Shown here in pieces: positions 57,761 to 64,000 of a stretch of DNA of 64,000 nucleotides. Below the pieces are notes generated by a model. The model was not told where the DNA came from, did no database searches, and was given only the letters and a program-made list of their open reading frames with translations. Source of the DNA: Flavobacteriaceae bacterium MAR_2009_75 (GTDB lineage: Bacteria; Bacteroidota; Bacteroidia; Flavobacteriales; Flavobacteriaceae); the NCBI GenBank assembly GCA_002813285.1, contig PHTZ01000001.1, positions 248,001 through 312,000 on the forward strand, given 5' to 3'. The position numbers and the translations under genes are program-made. Each line of letters opens with the position of its first letter. Position 1 is the first letter of the stretch.

Positions 57761-57895
57761 AAGATTAATTCGGTGTGTTTTTGGTGATTGTTATTAAAAG
57801 TTACTTCTGTAACTAATCGGTATGGTTTTGAAGTTTAATTTAAAACCACAGCAATCTAAGAAGCTGTACTTTATGAGATTTGAACAGCACTTCAA

Positions 57896-58594
57896 TTAAT
57901 TACTAACGTAGATAATACCCGCTAAAATTGCAAGTCCGAAACTAAGTAAAGTACCTATTAAAATGTATTCCGTCAATTTACGATTGTTACTCTCCTTAAG
58001 GTCATTAAAGCGAAAAACCGACTTGGCACCAATTAAAAGACCTATTGCCTCCCAGCGCCCCATAATTATAAACATAAGAACAAAAAGCCTTTCGATAATA
58101 CCAATATATTTTCCCGCATTCGGCAAAGACTTATGATCCAGTTCAATCTTATCTGACATAGCCTCCAATAACTTGCCCATAATTATTGCCGATGGAAAGC
58201 TAACAAAAACAATAGCAGTTATAAGTGCCCAATCTAAATTATCGAACAGTTGGGCCGTATGCCCCCATAGATTACCATAAAATGCACCTACGTATAAAAT
58301 GGTAATGTGTAAAACCTGATCGATAAAAAACGGAATACTTTTTAGTCTAAATAGAGGAGTAACATGTAATTTGGTTAAATCGATAATGTAATGCGAGACT
58401 GTAATTATGAGCACAAGCTTCCAGTATTTTAAATCCCATAGCAACAACAGGGTTATCAGAAAATGAAGCAAAACATGAAAATACAAATATCTAGACCCTG
58501 CCTTATGTACTTCTTTATGAATTACCCATCGGTTGGGCTGAAACAAAAAATCGCCAATAAGATGGGCCAACAATAGCTTTGTGAACAATATCAT
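57896..58594 (-). CDS. DUF3307 family membrane protein
   Basis: A 232-residue inner membrane protein with six to seven hydrophobic segments. The N-terminal block LLAHLIGDFLFQPNRWVIHKE has the conserved H-x-x-x-D and Q-x-x-W arrangement of DUF3307, and ITVSHYIIDLTKLHVTP has another HxxxD pair, which could bind a metal within the membrane. The function is unknown. It starts directly after the stop of the SatD-like gene, with no space, so the two form an operon preceded by the palindromic boxes at 59219-59300. DUF3307 and SatD-like genes are frequently paired in bacteria. Confidence 0.9.
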   Translation of the reverse strand: MILFTKLLLAHLIGDFLFQPNRWVIHKEVHKAGSRYLYFHVLLHFLITLLLLWDLKYWKLVLIITVSHYIIDLTKLHVTPLFRLKSIPFFIDQVLHITILYVGAFYGNLWGHTAQLFDNLDWALITAIVFVSFPSAIIMGKLLEAMSDKIELDHKSLPNAGKYIGIIERLFVLMFIIMGRWEAIGLLIGAKSVFRFNDLKESNNRKLTEYILIGTLLSFGLAILAGIIYVSN

Positions 58595-59203
58595 CTATTT
58601 CAATTCTTTTAAGGTTTTAGAGTAATATTCTAACAATTGAAGCACTAAATCTAACCGAGCTCGCTTTTGGCGCTGGCTAACCGCCGATTGCTGAATATTG
58701 AGGCGTTTTGCAATTTCTGTCTGTGATGCATCGGGGTTGTCGAGAGCCAGCACCACAATTTCTGCTGACACAGGGCTCCAGTCATCCATGAAGTTAAGGG
58801 CTAACCTGAGCATTAAATTCAAGGTATCGTCAAAAAAGCCATGGCCCGTTGCAATAGTAAGATTTAATTTATCATCTTTCAAACTTTCAAAAGTTCTACC
58901 AGAACGCTGGTATGCCGGACCATTGGACTCGCTTACCCCAACACCCACGAAAGTTTCGCTTCCCAAACCTATACCCATGCGAGCATCGAGACCCTTTGTA
59001 GACTTCAGTAAAGCCTTAATATAAATAGCAGTGCTCAATGCTCTATCTTGAGGTATTTTCAACTGAAATTCGTCTCCTCGATAAATTTCCCAATCAGTGG
59101 GAGATTCACCAAACCTTACAAAATATTGTTTGAGAACGCTAAGCCAAGCTTCTGAGCTGTGATTGCCCGACCCTATAATATCTCCTGTTATAATTGCTAT
59201 CAT
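58595..59203 (-). CDS. SatD-like protein with C-terminal helix-turn-helix
   Basis: A 202-residue cytoplasmic protein. MIAIITGDIIGSGNHSSEAWL, WEIYRGDEFQLKI and RMGIGLGSETFVGVGVSESNGPAYQRSGR are the conserved blocks of the SatD family, whose fold resembles nucleotide cyclases; GDIIGS and RGDEFQ carry the acidic residues that could bind a metal. The C-terminus has PDASQTEIAKRLNIQQSAVSQRQKRARLD, a clear helix-turn-helix, so the protein likely binds DNA. I infer that it controls its own operon through the three boxes directly upstream. SatD takes its name from an acid-tolerance operon of Streptococcus mutans; the function here is not known. Confidence 0.88.
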   Translation of the reverse strand: MIAIITGDIIGSGNHSSEAWLSVLKQYFVRFGESPTDWEIYRGDEFQLKIPQDRALSTAIYIKALLKSTKGLDARMGIGLGSETFVGVGVSESNGPAYQRSGRTFESLKDDKLNLTIATGHGFFDDTLNLMLRLALNFMDDWSPVSAEIVVLALDNPDASQTEIAKRLNIQQSAVSQRQKRARLDLVLQLLEYYSKTLKELK

Positions 59204-59218
59204 CTTTTATTAACTAAA

Positions 59219-59300
59219 ACGCTAATATATTAAAATATAAGCTAAAAACATAATATTTACAATTATAATCTAAAAAGCTTATATGTTAAAATATAAGTTA
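59219..59300 (-). promoter_or_regulatory. Three tandem palindromic boxes before the SatD-like gene (candidate operator)
   Basis: On the minus strand two 26-base boxes, 59300-59275 and 59244-59219, agree at 22 of 26 positions and each is an imperfect palindrome of the form CTTATAT-N6-ATATAAG. A weaker third copy (59272-59249) lies between them and agrees at 16 of 24 positions. The set occupies most of the 113-base spacer before the SatD-like ATG at 59203, where the promoter must lie. An autoregulatory operator is the likely role. Confidence 0.65.
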
Positions 59301-59316
59301 GATGCCTAATATCATA

Positions 59317-59769
59317 TCAAAACCATCTACGAGTCTTGATACAATATTGGCTATACTCCCTTCCAAAAATCGATGACAACATCTCTTCTTCCGGAATAAT
59401 CTGAAAACGGTTCATGTAAGCTACGAAAGCCGCTGCGAGTAAAGTATTGAAAGCATTGCCCAACCAGATACCCCAAGCCAAAAGAACCATTAACATGGCC
59501 AAATACATGGGATTTCGAGAATAAGCAAAAAGTCCGCTAGTCACCAACTTAGTCGTCTTCGTCGGATACCTCGGATCTATAGTTGTCTTATTTCTAAGAA
59601 ATTGAATCAAAGCTAAAATACCTAAAAGAAATGCACTACCCATAAGTGCTAAAATCAAGTAGTTTCTACCAAAAAAATCAAAATAACCAAATGGTAAAAA
59701 CACCGACATCAAATACATCAGAAAAACAAAAATCAGTAAAACGACTGCTGGTGGTATCTTCAATTTCAT
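59317..59769 (-). CDS. Isoprenylcysteine carboxyl methyltransferase-like membrane protein
   Basis: A 150-residue membrane protein from the ATG at 59769. A longer reading frame (from 59877) would cross the divergent rdgB start and lacks sensible residues, so I reject it. Four to five hydrophobic segments are present. The C-terminal LVTSGLFAYSRNPMYLAMLMVLLAWGIWLG has the YSRNPMY signature, and IIPEEEMLSSIFGREYSQYCIKTRRWF has the E-E...Y..Y..R.W ending of the PEMT/ICMT-like family. A membrane-embedded SAM-dependent methyltransferase is likely; the acceptor is unknown. It lies upstream of the SatD-like operon on the same strand. Confidence 0.85.
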   Translation of the reverse strand: MKLKIPPAVVLLIFVFLMYLMSVFLPFGYFDFFGRNYLILALMGSAFLLGILALIQFLRNKTTIDPRYPTKTTKLVTSGLFAYSRNPMYLAMLMVLLAWGIWLGNAFNTLLAAAFVAYMNRFQIIPEEEMLSSIFGREYSQYCIKTRRWF

Positions 59770-59857
59770 AGCGCAAATGTTCAAAGGTTTTACAAAATTA
59801 ATGTATTTTGAATCCGACAACGCCTTTACGACCGTATATCTCATATAGCCCCCCACA

Positions 59858-60448
59858 ATGAAACTTGTCTTTGCCACCCATAATCAGAACAAATTCTTAG
59901 AGGTAAAGCGACTAGTGCCCCAGCATATTACCTTGTACTCACTAGATGACATCTCTTGTTATGAAGATATTCCTGAAACAGGAAACACCTTAGAAGAAAA
60001 CGCTAAAATAAAAGCAGATTACGTAACCGAAAAATACGATATACCTTGTTTTGCCGATGACACAGGCTTACTTGTCGATGCCCTCAACGGGCAACCCGGC
60101 GTGTATTCAGCAAGATATGCAGGGCCTCAAAAGAATACAGACGATAACATGAACAAATTGTTGATCGAGCTAAATGAAAGAAAAGACCGAAATGCTCATT
60201 TCAAGACCGTTATAGCGCTGAATTTAAATGGTGAGCAAGTAATATTCAATGGCAAGGTAGAAGGTGAAATAACCTTAGAAAAACAAGGTAATAAAGGTTT
60301 TGGATATGACCCCATATTCAAACCTAAAGGATACTCGTCGACCTTTGCCCAATTATCAGTAGACCTGAAAAACAAAATTGGTCATCGGGGCAAGGCCATC
60401 AACCAACTTATAACTTATTTACAAACCAGCCCTTATGTCCCAAAATAG
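59858..60448 (+). CDS. rdgB: Non-canonical purine NTP pyrophosphatase (RdgB/HAM1)
   Basis: Hydrolyses dITP, dXTP and ITP to the monophosphates and so keeps damaged purines out of DNA. The 196-residue protein starts KLVFATHNQNKFLEVKRL with the nucleotide-binding THNQNK, then DIPCFADDTGLLVDALNGQPGVYSARYAG with the catalytic ADDTGL, and GFGYDPIFKP. All RdgB signatures are intact. The next gene begins inside its 3' end (14-base overlap). Confidence 0.97.
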   Translation: MKLVFATHNQNKFLEVKRLVPQHITLYSLDDISCYEDIPETGNTLEENAKIKADYVTEKYDIPCFADDTGLLVDALNGQPGVYSARYAGPQKNTDDNMNKLLIELNERKDRNAHFKTVIALNLNGEQVIFNGKVEGEITLEKQGNKGFGYDPIFKPKGYSSTFAQLSVDLKNKIGHRGKAINQLITYLQTSPYVPK

Positions 60449-61040
60449 AAAAATAGAAGAAAGAGGAGGCGTACTGATTATTTTCTTCGTTGCATTATTG
60501 GCAATAATGAAGGTGATCAACAGCTCTTTTGAAAAACAAATAGTCGACGCGAGCAATAACGAAGTCAGTTATTCCGACTGGTACAATGCCAAAAGTATCA
60601 AACAGATTATGAAAGAAAGTGAACGTGACTATCTAAGTGCATTACTGAGCACATCAATATTAAGTCAGGAGAAATCATCTGATTTGAGAATGAAAATAGA
60701 AGACACCAAAGCCCTTATATTCAAGTATGAAGCCGAAAAGACTGAAATTCTTATGGGTTCAGCGAACATTCCACCAAGTGCTTGGGTACAAGATCTAGAT
60801 GGCGAAATGGGCAAAATCATAGGTCTAAGAGAATGGCGAGAAACTTCGAGGCAATTAACCGAAACTGCAGCTAAAATAGACTTGGGCATTCTCTTTTTAC
60901 AGATAAGCGTAGTGTTCGGTGTTATCTGCCTTATCATACAAGAAAATCAAAAACTTCAACAGACCTTTACATGGCTGATGATCGGGTCAGGTATAATAGG
61001 CATACTACTGTCGCTATACGGCTATGCATTATCGTTATAA
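60435..61040 (+). CDS. Membrane protein of unknown function (DUF4337-like topology)
   Basis: A 201-residue protein. A hydrophobic segment at about 11-27 is followed by a charged helical region of about 110 residues (SFEKQIVDASNNEVSYSDWYNAKSIKQIMK to KYEAEKTEILMG), and two hydrophobic segments close the protein (about 146-163 and 176-198). The layout, with a cytoplasmic or periplasmic coiled coil between membrane helices, recalls DUF4337 proteins; WYNAKSIKQ and IDLGILFLQISVVFGVICLI are the parts that suggest it. This is a weak family call. It overlaps rdgB by 14 bases and is probably translated with it. Confidence 0.72.
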   Translation: MSQNRKIEERGGVLIIFFVALLAIMKVINSSFEKQIVDASNNEVSYSDWYNAKSIKQIMKESERDYLSALLSTSILSQEKSSDLRMKIEDTKALIFKYEAEKTEILMGSANIPPSAWVQDLDGEMGKIIGLREWRETSRQLTETAAKIDLGILFLQISVVFGVICLIIQENQKLQQTFTWLMIGSGIIGILLSLYGYALSL

Positions 61041-61083
61041 TCATCTATATTTCAAAAGATAACGTTTTGTAAATAAATAAGCT

Positions 61084-61091
61084 TACCTTTG
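61084..61091 (+). promoter_or_regulatory. DEAD-box helicase gene promoter -7 element
   Basis: TACCTTTG matches TAnnTTTG exactly. A TTTTG lies 14 bases upstream (61065-61069), shorter than the usual spacing. The resulting leader would be about 100 bases, unusually long for this window. Confidence 0.5.
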
Positions 61092-61200
61092 CCGCTTATT
61101 TTTAACGCCGCCGGTATGGCAGGTGTTGCTTTGAGTCTACGGGTTATACGATAATCGCTCTACGCAACACACCTATTAGCGATTAAGTATACCTTTTATT
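61092..61200 (+). promoter_or_regulatory. Structured leader of the DEAD-box helicase mRNA (candidate cis-regulator)
   Basis: Two helices can form but not together in a simple fold. GTGTTGC (61123-61129) pairs with GCAACAC (61164-61170), and TAATCGCT (61152-61159) pairs with AGCGATTA (61178-61185); the left arm of the second lies inside the loop of the first. This suggests either a pseudoknot or a switch. Autoregulation by the helicase or a response to cold is inference. Confidence 0.4.
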
Positions 61201-62967
61201 ATGACAAAATTTGAAGCACTAGGGCTTAACAAAGCCTTATTAGATGCTGTTGCCGATATGGGATTCGAAAGCCCTTCGGAAGTACAGGAAAAAGCAATCC
61301 CAATCTTATTGGAAAGCGAGACCGATTTGGTGGCCCTCGCACAGACCGGAACCGGTAAAACGGCCGCATTCGGTTTTCCTCTTATTCAAAAACTAGACAG
61401 TAAGAGTCGAACCACTCAAGGTTTGATTCTCTCCCCTACCAGAGAACTTTGTTTGCAGATTACAACTGAGATGCAAGCATACTCTAAATACGAGAAAGGT
61501 CTTAGTACCGTGGCTATTTATGGCGGAGCAAGTATTACGGAACAAGCCAGACAAATCAAACGTGGTGCACAAATAGTAGTTGCCACACCTGGCCGTATGA
61601 AAGATATGATCGGTCGCGGACTGGTAGACATCTCAAAAATCGATTATTGCATTCTCGATGAAGCTGACGAGATGTTGAATATGGGCTTCTATGAAGATAT
61701 CAAAGAAATTCTTTCCAATACTCCAAAAGAAAAGTCTACATGGTTGTTTTCGGCTACTATGCCAAAAGAAGTAGCAACCATTGCCAAGAAGTTCATGCAT
61801 AGTCCCGTTGAAATAACGGTAGGAGCCAAAAATGCGGGTACATCTAATGTACAACATGAATATTATGTAGTCGGAGGAAGAGATAGATACCCTGCACTTA
61901 AAAGGTTGGCAGATGCCAACCCTGATATTTTTTCCGTTGTTTTCTGTAGAACAAAAAGAGATACTCAAAGAGTAGCAGAAAAGCTTATCGAAGATGGTTA
62001 CAATGCTGGGGCATTACATGGTGACCTAAGCCAAAATCAGCGAGATTTGGTCATGAACGCCTTTCGTAAAAAGCAAATTCAAATGTTGGTGGCCACCGAT
62101 GTTGCCGCAAGAGGTATCGATGTCGATGATATTACCCATGTTATCAACTATCAGCTTCCTGACGAAATAGAAACTTACACCCACCGTAGTGGGCGTACCG
62201 GAAGAGCTGGCAAATCAGGTATTTCAATGGTAATCGTTACCAAAAGTGAAATGCGGAAAATTCATTCCATAGAGCGAAAAATTCAGCAAAGTTTTATCAG
62301 CAAAAAAATACCCACAGGAATAGAAATTTGCGAAATTCAGCTATATCATCTTGCCAATAAAATCAAGGATACTAAAATTAACAAAGATGTCGAGAACTAT
62401 TTACCCGCCATCAACGAAGTACTTGAAGGCATCGATAGAGAAGAACTGATCAAAAAAATCGTATCGGTCGAATTTACACGATTCTCTAACTACTATAATA
62501 AAACCAAAGACCTGAATACCTCTGCAGGAGACGACCGTTCTGGCAGAAACAATCATATGCCTTCAGATGGCTCTGTACGTTATTTCATTAATGTTGGCGA
62601 AAAAGACGGTTATGATTGGATGTCGCTAAAAGATTTCTTGCGAGATACCCTTAGCCTTGGTAAAGAAGATGTTTACAAAGTCGATACAAAAGACACATTC
62701 TCATTCTTTAATACCGACGAGCAACATCAAGATCAAATTCTTCAGTTTTTTACAGACTTTAAACTTGAAGGCAGGTTTATAAATGTAGAAGTATCTAAGA
62801 GCCCAGGGGGTGATGGTGGCCGTGGGAGAAAAAACAAGTCTAAAAGACGAGGTAAGGATAACGACCGTGGAGGTCGCGGTAAAAGAAGAGAGAGAAGCTC
62901 TTCGAAGAGCACTTCGAGCCATTCGGGCAAAAGAAGAAGCAAGAAGAACAGAAGCGACTTCTTTTAG
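61201..62967 (+). CDS. DEAD-box RNA helicase with RNA-binding C-terminus
   Basis: A 588-residue ATP-dependent RNA helicase of the DeaD/CsdA type. The Q motif is near FESPSEVQEKAIP, motif I is AQTGTGKT at 47-54, then PTRELC, TPGR, DEAD at about 153-156, SAT (FSATMP), and motifs V and VI ATDVAARGIDV and HRSGRTGRAGKSG. A DbpA-like RNA-binding domain is at about 460-530 (VRYFINVGEKDGYDWMSLKDFL), and the last 40 residues are a basic Gly/Arg/Ser tail that would bind RNA. It probably acts in ribosome assembly or RNA decay, often induced by cold. The gene has a long leader and a strong terminator. Confidence 0.96.
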   Translation: MTKFEALGLNKALLDAVADMGFESPSEVQEKAIPILLESETDLVALAQTGTGKTAAFGFPLIQKLDSKSRTTQGLILSPTRELCLQITTEMQAYSKYEKGLSTVAIYGGASITEQARQIKRGAQIVVATPGRMKDMIGRGLVDISKIDYCILDEADEMLNMGFYEDIKEILSNTPKEKSTWLFSATMPKEVATIAKKFMHSPVEITVGAKNAGTSNVQHEYYVVGGRDRYPALKRLADANPDIFSVVFCRTKRDTQRVAEKLIEDGYNAGALHGDLSQNQRDLVMNAFRKKQIQMLVATDVAARGIDVDDITHVINYQLPDEIETYTHRSGRTGRAGKSGISMVIVTKSEMRKIHSIERKIQQSFISKKIPTGIEICEIQLYHLANKIKDTKINKDVENYLPAINEVLEGIDREELIKKIVSVEFTRFSNYYNKTKDLNTSAGDDRSGRNNHMPSDGSVRYFINVGEKDGYDWMSLKDFLRDTLSLGKEDVYKVDTKDTFSFFNTDEQHQDQILQFFTDFKLEGRFINVEVSKSPGGDGGRGRKNKSKRRGKDNDRGGRGKRRERSSSKSTSSHSGKRRSKKNRSDFF

Positions 62968-62980
62968 TTAATCATATATT

Positions 62981-63006
62981 AAAAAATACGCTTCGGCGTA
63001 TTTTTT
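62981..63006 (+). terminator. Terminator of the DEAD-box helicase gene
   Basis: AAAAAATACGC (62981-62991) pairs perfectly with GCGTATTTTTT (62996-63006), capped by a TTCG tetraloop closed by C-G, a very stable hairpin. Confidence 0.93.
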
Positions 63007-63045
63007 CGTTTTGTTTAGTAATTTTAGCCTTGCATTTAATTCTTA

Positions 63046-63819
63046 ATGAGAGCACTTCTATCTATTCTATTTCTCTGTTTTAGCATAACCCTATTTGCTC
63101 AAGAGGAAAATCTTACTGAAGAAAAACTAAGCGCGGTAGTCATCAATGCCCAAACTGAAAAACCTATGGGCAGTGTTCACGTGGTGAACTTAAACCAGGT
63201 CGTAGGTACTATTACCAACGACAATGGTGAGTTTTCTATAACCGCAGCCGTCAACGACACACTCTATTTTTCCTTTTTGGGTTTTAAGTCCCAAAAAATT
63301 AGGGTTACCAATGATATGTTCAAGTTTAAGGATACTAAAATTGCCCTTACCGAACTCGCTTATGCTTTAGAAGAAGTAATTGTACGCCCTTACCAGTTAA
63401 CCGGATATCTTGAAATCGATGTGAAAAATTTTCCTATCAACAATTCATATCAATACAGTATTTCTGGACTTTCAGTAAGTTATGAAGGGGGTAATAAAAA
63501 CCCAAGCGCTGTTACCAAAGTACTTGGAGCCATACTTAATCCGGCAGATTTATTGCGAAACCTCTTTGGCAAACGACCCAATCAGATGCGAAAGCTGCGA
63601 AAGATGAAAGAAGATGACCAAATACGTGATTTATTGGCTTCAAAATTTGACAGAGAGACGCTTACCGAACTTCTTCAGATAGAAAAAGTCGATATTGAAG
63701 ATATTTTGAACAATTGCAATTACTCCAAATCATTTATTAGAACTGCCAATGACCTTCAAATTCTTGATGCTATTAGCAGTTGCTACGAAGAATTTAAGGT
63801 GCTCAACCGCAAAAAATAA
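63046..63819 (+). CDS. Exported protein with carboxypeptidase-like regulatory domain
   Basis: A 257-residue protein with a signal peptide (1-18, ending TLFAQ). Residues about 27-110 form a beta-sandwich of the carboxypeptidase-like regulatory type (SAVVINAQTEKPMGSVHVV, TITNDNGEFSITA, LYFSFLGFKSQKIRV), the same fold seen at the N-terminus of the two TonB receptors in this window. The rest is helical, basic in the middle (NLFGKRPNQMRKLRKMKEDD) and has two C-terminal cysteines. No plug or barrel follows. Related flavobacterial proteins are common but uncharacterised. Confidence 0.88.
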   Translation: MRALLSILFLCFSITLFAQEENLTEEKLSAVVINAQTEKPMGSVHVVNLNQVVGTITNDNGEFSITAAVNDTLYFSFLGFKSQKIRVTNDMFKFKDTKIALTELAYALEEVIVRPYQLTGYLEIDVKNFPINNSYQYSISGLSVSYEGGNKNPSAVTKVLGAILNPADLLRNLFGKRPNQMRKLRKMKEDDQIRDLLASKFDRETLTELLQIEKVDIEDILNNCNYSKSFIRTANDLQILDAISSCYEEFKVLNRKK

Positions 63820-63869
63820 TTCTTTGATTTCCCCACGGCATTTTATAGCTTTAGACAAAATAGATGTTT

Positions 63870-64000
63870 ATGAAGAAACTGCTCGCCGCGGTATGTTTTT
63901 TATTCTTGGTCGCTGCATGTATCGAACAAAATAAAGAGCCGGTTAAAGACACAGCGACGACCGTAATAGAGTCGCAAGATGATTCCACTATTATTAAACC
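63870..64000 (+). CDS. Lipoprotein, N-terminal part only (runs past window edge)
   Basis: An open frame from ATG 63870 to the end of the window, 43 codons seen. It begins MKKLLAAVCFLFLVAAC, a lipoprotein signal with lipobox VAAC, followed by a polar, acidic linker (IEQNKEPVKDTATTVIES). An ATG two codons upstream (63864) is possible but less typical. The identity of the domain beyond the edge cannot be seen. It follows the previous gene by 50 bases on the same strand and may be co-transcribed. Confidence 0.8.
   Translation, partial: MKKLLAAVCFLFLVAACIEQNKEPVKDTATTVIESQDDSTIIK

Noticed and set aside
59770-59877. N-terminal extension of the methyltransferase-like membrane protein
   Set aside because: It would overlap the divergent rdgB start and precede a well placed ATG and first membrane helix.
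62742-62942. Leucine- and proline-rich minus-strand frame near the helicase 3' end
   Set aside because: It is the mirror image of the repetitive Gly/Arg/Ser codons of the helicase tail.

Overview
This window is chromosomal DNA of a member of the Bacteroidota, most likely a marine Flavobacteriaceae. The evidence is its low GC, the -7 promoter elements of the form TAnnTTTG, the near absence of Shine-Dalgarno sequences, and families such as DUF4835, DUF4294, DUF4249, DUF6495 and DUF6913. TonB-dependent receptors with carboxypeptidase-like N-terminal domains and a monomeric NADP isocitrate dehydrogenase also fit. I see no transposase, integrase, phage gene, CRISPR array, rRNA or tRNA. Almost everything is core genome, densely packed.

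Layout. 1-5.6 kb (minus): a two-component pair (response regulator cut by the window edge), coaE, a YbbR-domain protein, a family 2 glycosyltransferase and fabI. 5.7-12.3 kb (minus): recN, a DUF4835 protein, coaBC, an omega-like RNA polymerase subunit, bamD, dapA and a DUF6913 protein. 12.4-16.0 kb: a two-gene 5'-nucleotidase, a small conserved protein, a membrane protein and a 55-residue membrane peptide. 16.1-22.6 kb: ligA and prmC (minus), then ribD, a HAD phosphatase, a DMT permease and a YigZ-like protein (plus), then a thioesterase. 22.8-25.4 kb: dnaA with a tyrosine phosphatase and a tetrapyrrole-methylase-fold methyltransferase. 25.5-28.6 kb (minus): a lysozyme-fold protein, mltG, a GNAT acetyltransferase and dapF. 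28.8-35.7 kb (plus): an HtrA protease, a coiled-coil membrane protein, a GNAT protein, trmD, rplS, a 750-bp gene-poor stretch and icd. 35.8-43.8 kb: a TonB receptor with its DUF4249 lipoprotein, DUF4294, an M42 peptidase, a Nudix hydrolase, hisS and DUF6495. 43.8-49.2 kb: an Oar-like TonB receptor, the rpsF-rpsR-rplI operon and a LytTR regulator. 49.2-54 kb (minus): the nadC-yihY-DUF2147-priA operon. 54.1-64 kb: rlmH, a bestrophin, a SerB-SerA fusion, DUF3307 with a SatD-like gene, a methyltransferase-like membrane protein, rdgB, a DEAD-box helicase, an exported regulatory-domain protein and a truncated lipoprotein gene.

Functional themes are coenzyme A synthesis (coaE, coaBC), diaminopimelate and cell-wall work (dapA, dapF, mltG), envelope assembly (bamD, TonB receptors, HtrA), DNA replication and repair (dnaA, priA, ligA, recN, rdgB) and translation (trmD, rplS, hisS, rlmH, prmC and ribosomal proteins).

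No clearly new defence or mobile system is visible. The places most worth a second look are: three tandem palindromic boxes before the SatD-like gene; the SerB-SerA fusion; the 5'-nucleotidase made as two separate lipoproteins; the structured leader of the DEAD-box helicase; and a decayed gene followed by an orphan terminator at about 32.93-33.32 kb.
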